Shown one piece after another: positions 16,009-16,642 of a DNA stretch of 16,642 nucleotides. The notes beneath the pieces were generated by a model. The model was not told the DNA's origin and made no database searches. It worked only from the letters and a program-made list of their open reading frames with translations. Source of the DNA: an uncultured Acholeplasmataceae bacterium (GTDB taxonomy: Bacteria > Bacillota_I > Bacilli_A > Acholeplasmatales > Acholeplasmataceae); the NCBI GenBank assembly GCA_946577115.1, contig CAMOAP010000039.1, positions 1 through 16,642 on the forward strand, written 5' to 3'. The position numbers were made by a program, and so were the translations under genes. Within the stretch, counting starts at the first letter, position 1. Each line of letters begins with the position of its first letter.

Positions 16009-16642
16009 TTATCTATAATAGTTAAGGTAGGTTTTAATTCTAGGATTTAAGAAAAACAAAAAAATCAAAATAAAGGGAAAAGTAGCCAATACAGGGATTA
16101 AATTATAACACAAACACCAAATAATAGGGTTGTGGTTTAATGGAGCTAAAAGGGGGAAATAATTTTTTTTATTTGTAATAAAGGGCAACCAAATAAAATA
16201 AGAAGCTAAACATTTAAAAGCAAAAACAAAGGTAAAAACTATTAATAAATTAATTAAAATTCTTTTATAATTATCAAAATATTTTAAATTAGGGGTGTAA
16301 AAAACAAAAGAAAGACTATAAGATAAATCAACCAAAAGATAATCCACAATCAAAACTGTAATTTGTTGTAAGGGGCGCATTTGTTGGTCTTGCATATAAG
16401 CTAAAATATTTATTGATTCACTTAAAAAAATAGCTTTAAATAGGTGAAATGAGGCATAAAGAGAACAAAAAAGAAAGCTATGTTTTTTACCCAATAAAAA
16501 ACCAATTAAAATTAAGGGCAGGAGAGAAACTTTAATAAAAGAACCGATATTTGCTCCCATTTTGGCAATCCCTAACTTATCATATGCAAATTCTAAAACA
16601 ATTGTTAATCCTAACAAAGTAGAAGCAATAATGTGTTTTTGC
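16009..16642 (-). CDS. thiT: ECF transporter S component, ThiT-like (probable thiamine uptake), 5' end outside window
   Basis: Membrane protein, 210 residues visible. The frame is open to the right edge of the window. A TTG at 16617 could be read as a start, but the eight codons before it are also open, have no ribosome site, and read HIIASTLLGLTIVLEF, typical of the first helix of an S component, so the true start lies outside. Features that fit ThiT are SFIKVSLLPLILIGFLLG (membrane segment over L1), a VDYLLVDLSYSLSF helix (family form QYLLDYplaF), and NPIIWCLCYN near the C-terminus (family form w.YSliYN, whose Asn contacts thiamine in the studied ThiT). The family's FWHF-like motif is not evident (ASYFIW instead), so another vitamin is possible. 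It probably uses the EcfA1-A2-T module nearby. Confidence 0.52.
   Translation of the reverse strand, partial: QKHIIASTLLGLTIVLEFAYDKLGIAKMGANIGSFIKVSLLPLILIGFLLGKKHSFLFCSLYASFHLFKAIFLSESINILAYMQDQQMRPLQQITVLIVDYLLVDLSYSLSFVFYTPNLKYFDNYKRILINLLIVFTFVFAFKCLASYFIWLPFITNKKNYFPLLAPLNHNPIIWCLCYNLIPVLATFPFILIFLFFLNPRIKTYLNYYR

Noticed and set aside
1..16642. TGA read as tryptophan (Mycoplasma code)
   Set aside because: Conserved Trp positions use TGG, and full-length family proteins are obtained with TGA as stop.

Overview
The window looks like a piece of a wall-less, AT-rich Mollicutes chromosome of the Acholeplasma/phytoplasma branch; a 'Candidatus Phytoplasma' species is the best guess. Base composition is strongly AT-rich. 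Tryptophan is encoded by TGG, for example in the GDW of IleS near 6034, and long conserved proteins read through without in-frame TGA. TGA therefore appears to be a stop, which argues against Mycoplasma and Spiroplasma. The gene set is that of an import-dependent parasite: P-type cation pump, ECF vitamin transporter, oligopeptidase and translation factors, with no biosynthetic operon. The taxon is an inference from composition and gene content; no marker RNA gene is present.

All eleven confident genes lie on the minus strand, so the window reads right to left in transcription order. It starts with a ThiT-like S component cut by the right edge (16009-16642). A FolT-like S component follows (15270-15914) with its own readable promoter. 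Then come pepF (13434-15110), the ECF module ecfA1-ecfA2-ecfT (13223 down to 10516, tightly packed) and glyA (9176-10426). After a 485-base gene-poor gap comes a translation and ribosome group, rsgA, ychF and ileS, with yitT directly behind ileS and a clear terminator (2930-2955) overlapping the yitT stop. Last is a separately promoted Ca2+-type P-ATPase (49-2787).

The genes form a coherent nutrient-import neighbourhood. EcfA1, EcfA2 and EcfT make the energising module, and the two S components are likely substrate-binding partners for folate and thiamine. GlyA is a folate-dependent enzyme placed directly behind ecfT, so folate uptake and one-carbon use sit together. PepF would trim peptides to amino acids. 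The downstream group (RsgA, YchF, IleS) serves translation and ribosome assembly.

I see no mobile element, phage, CRISPR array, tRNA or rRNA. The least explained stretch is 8691-9175. It holds a plausible extended -10 promoter for rsgA and a strong hairpin. The geometry of that hairpin favours termination on the plus strand, just after a short plus-strand reading frame, in a window where every other gene is on the minus strand. Sequence oddities worth noting are a Gly-to-Asp change in the EcfA2 signature motif, PESLL in place of PEGLP in the P-ATPase, a YitT protein lacking its usual C-terminal domain, and non-ATG starts for rsgA and pepF.
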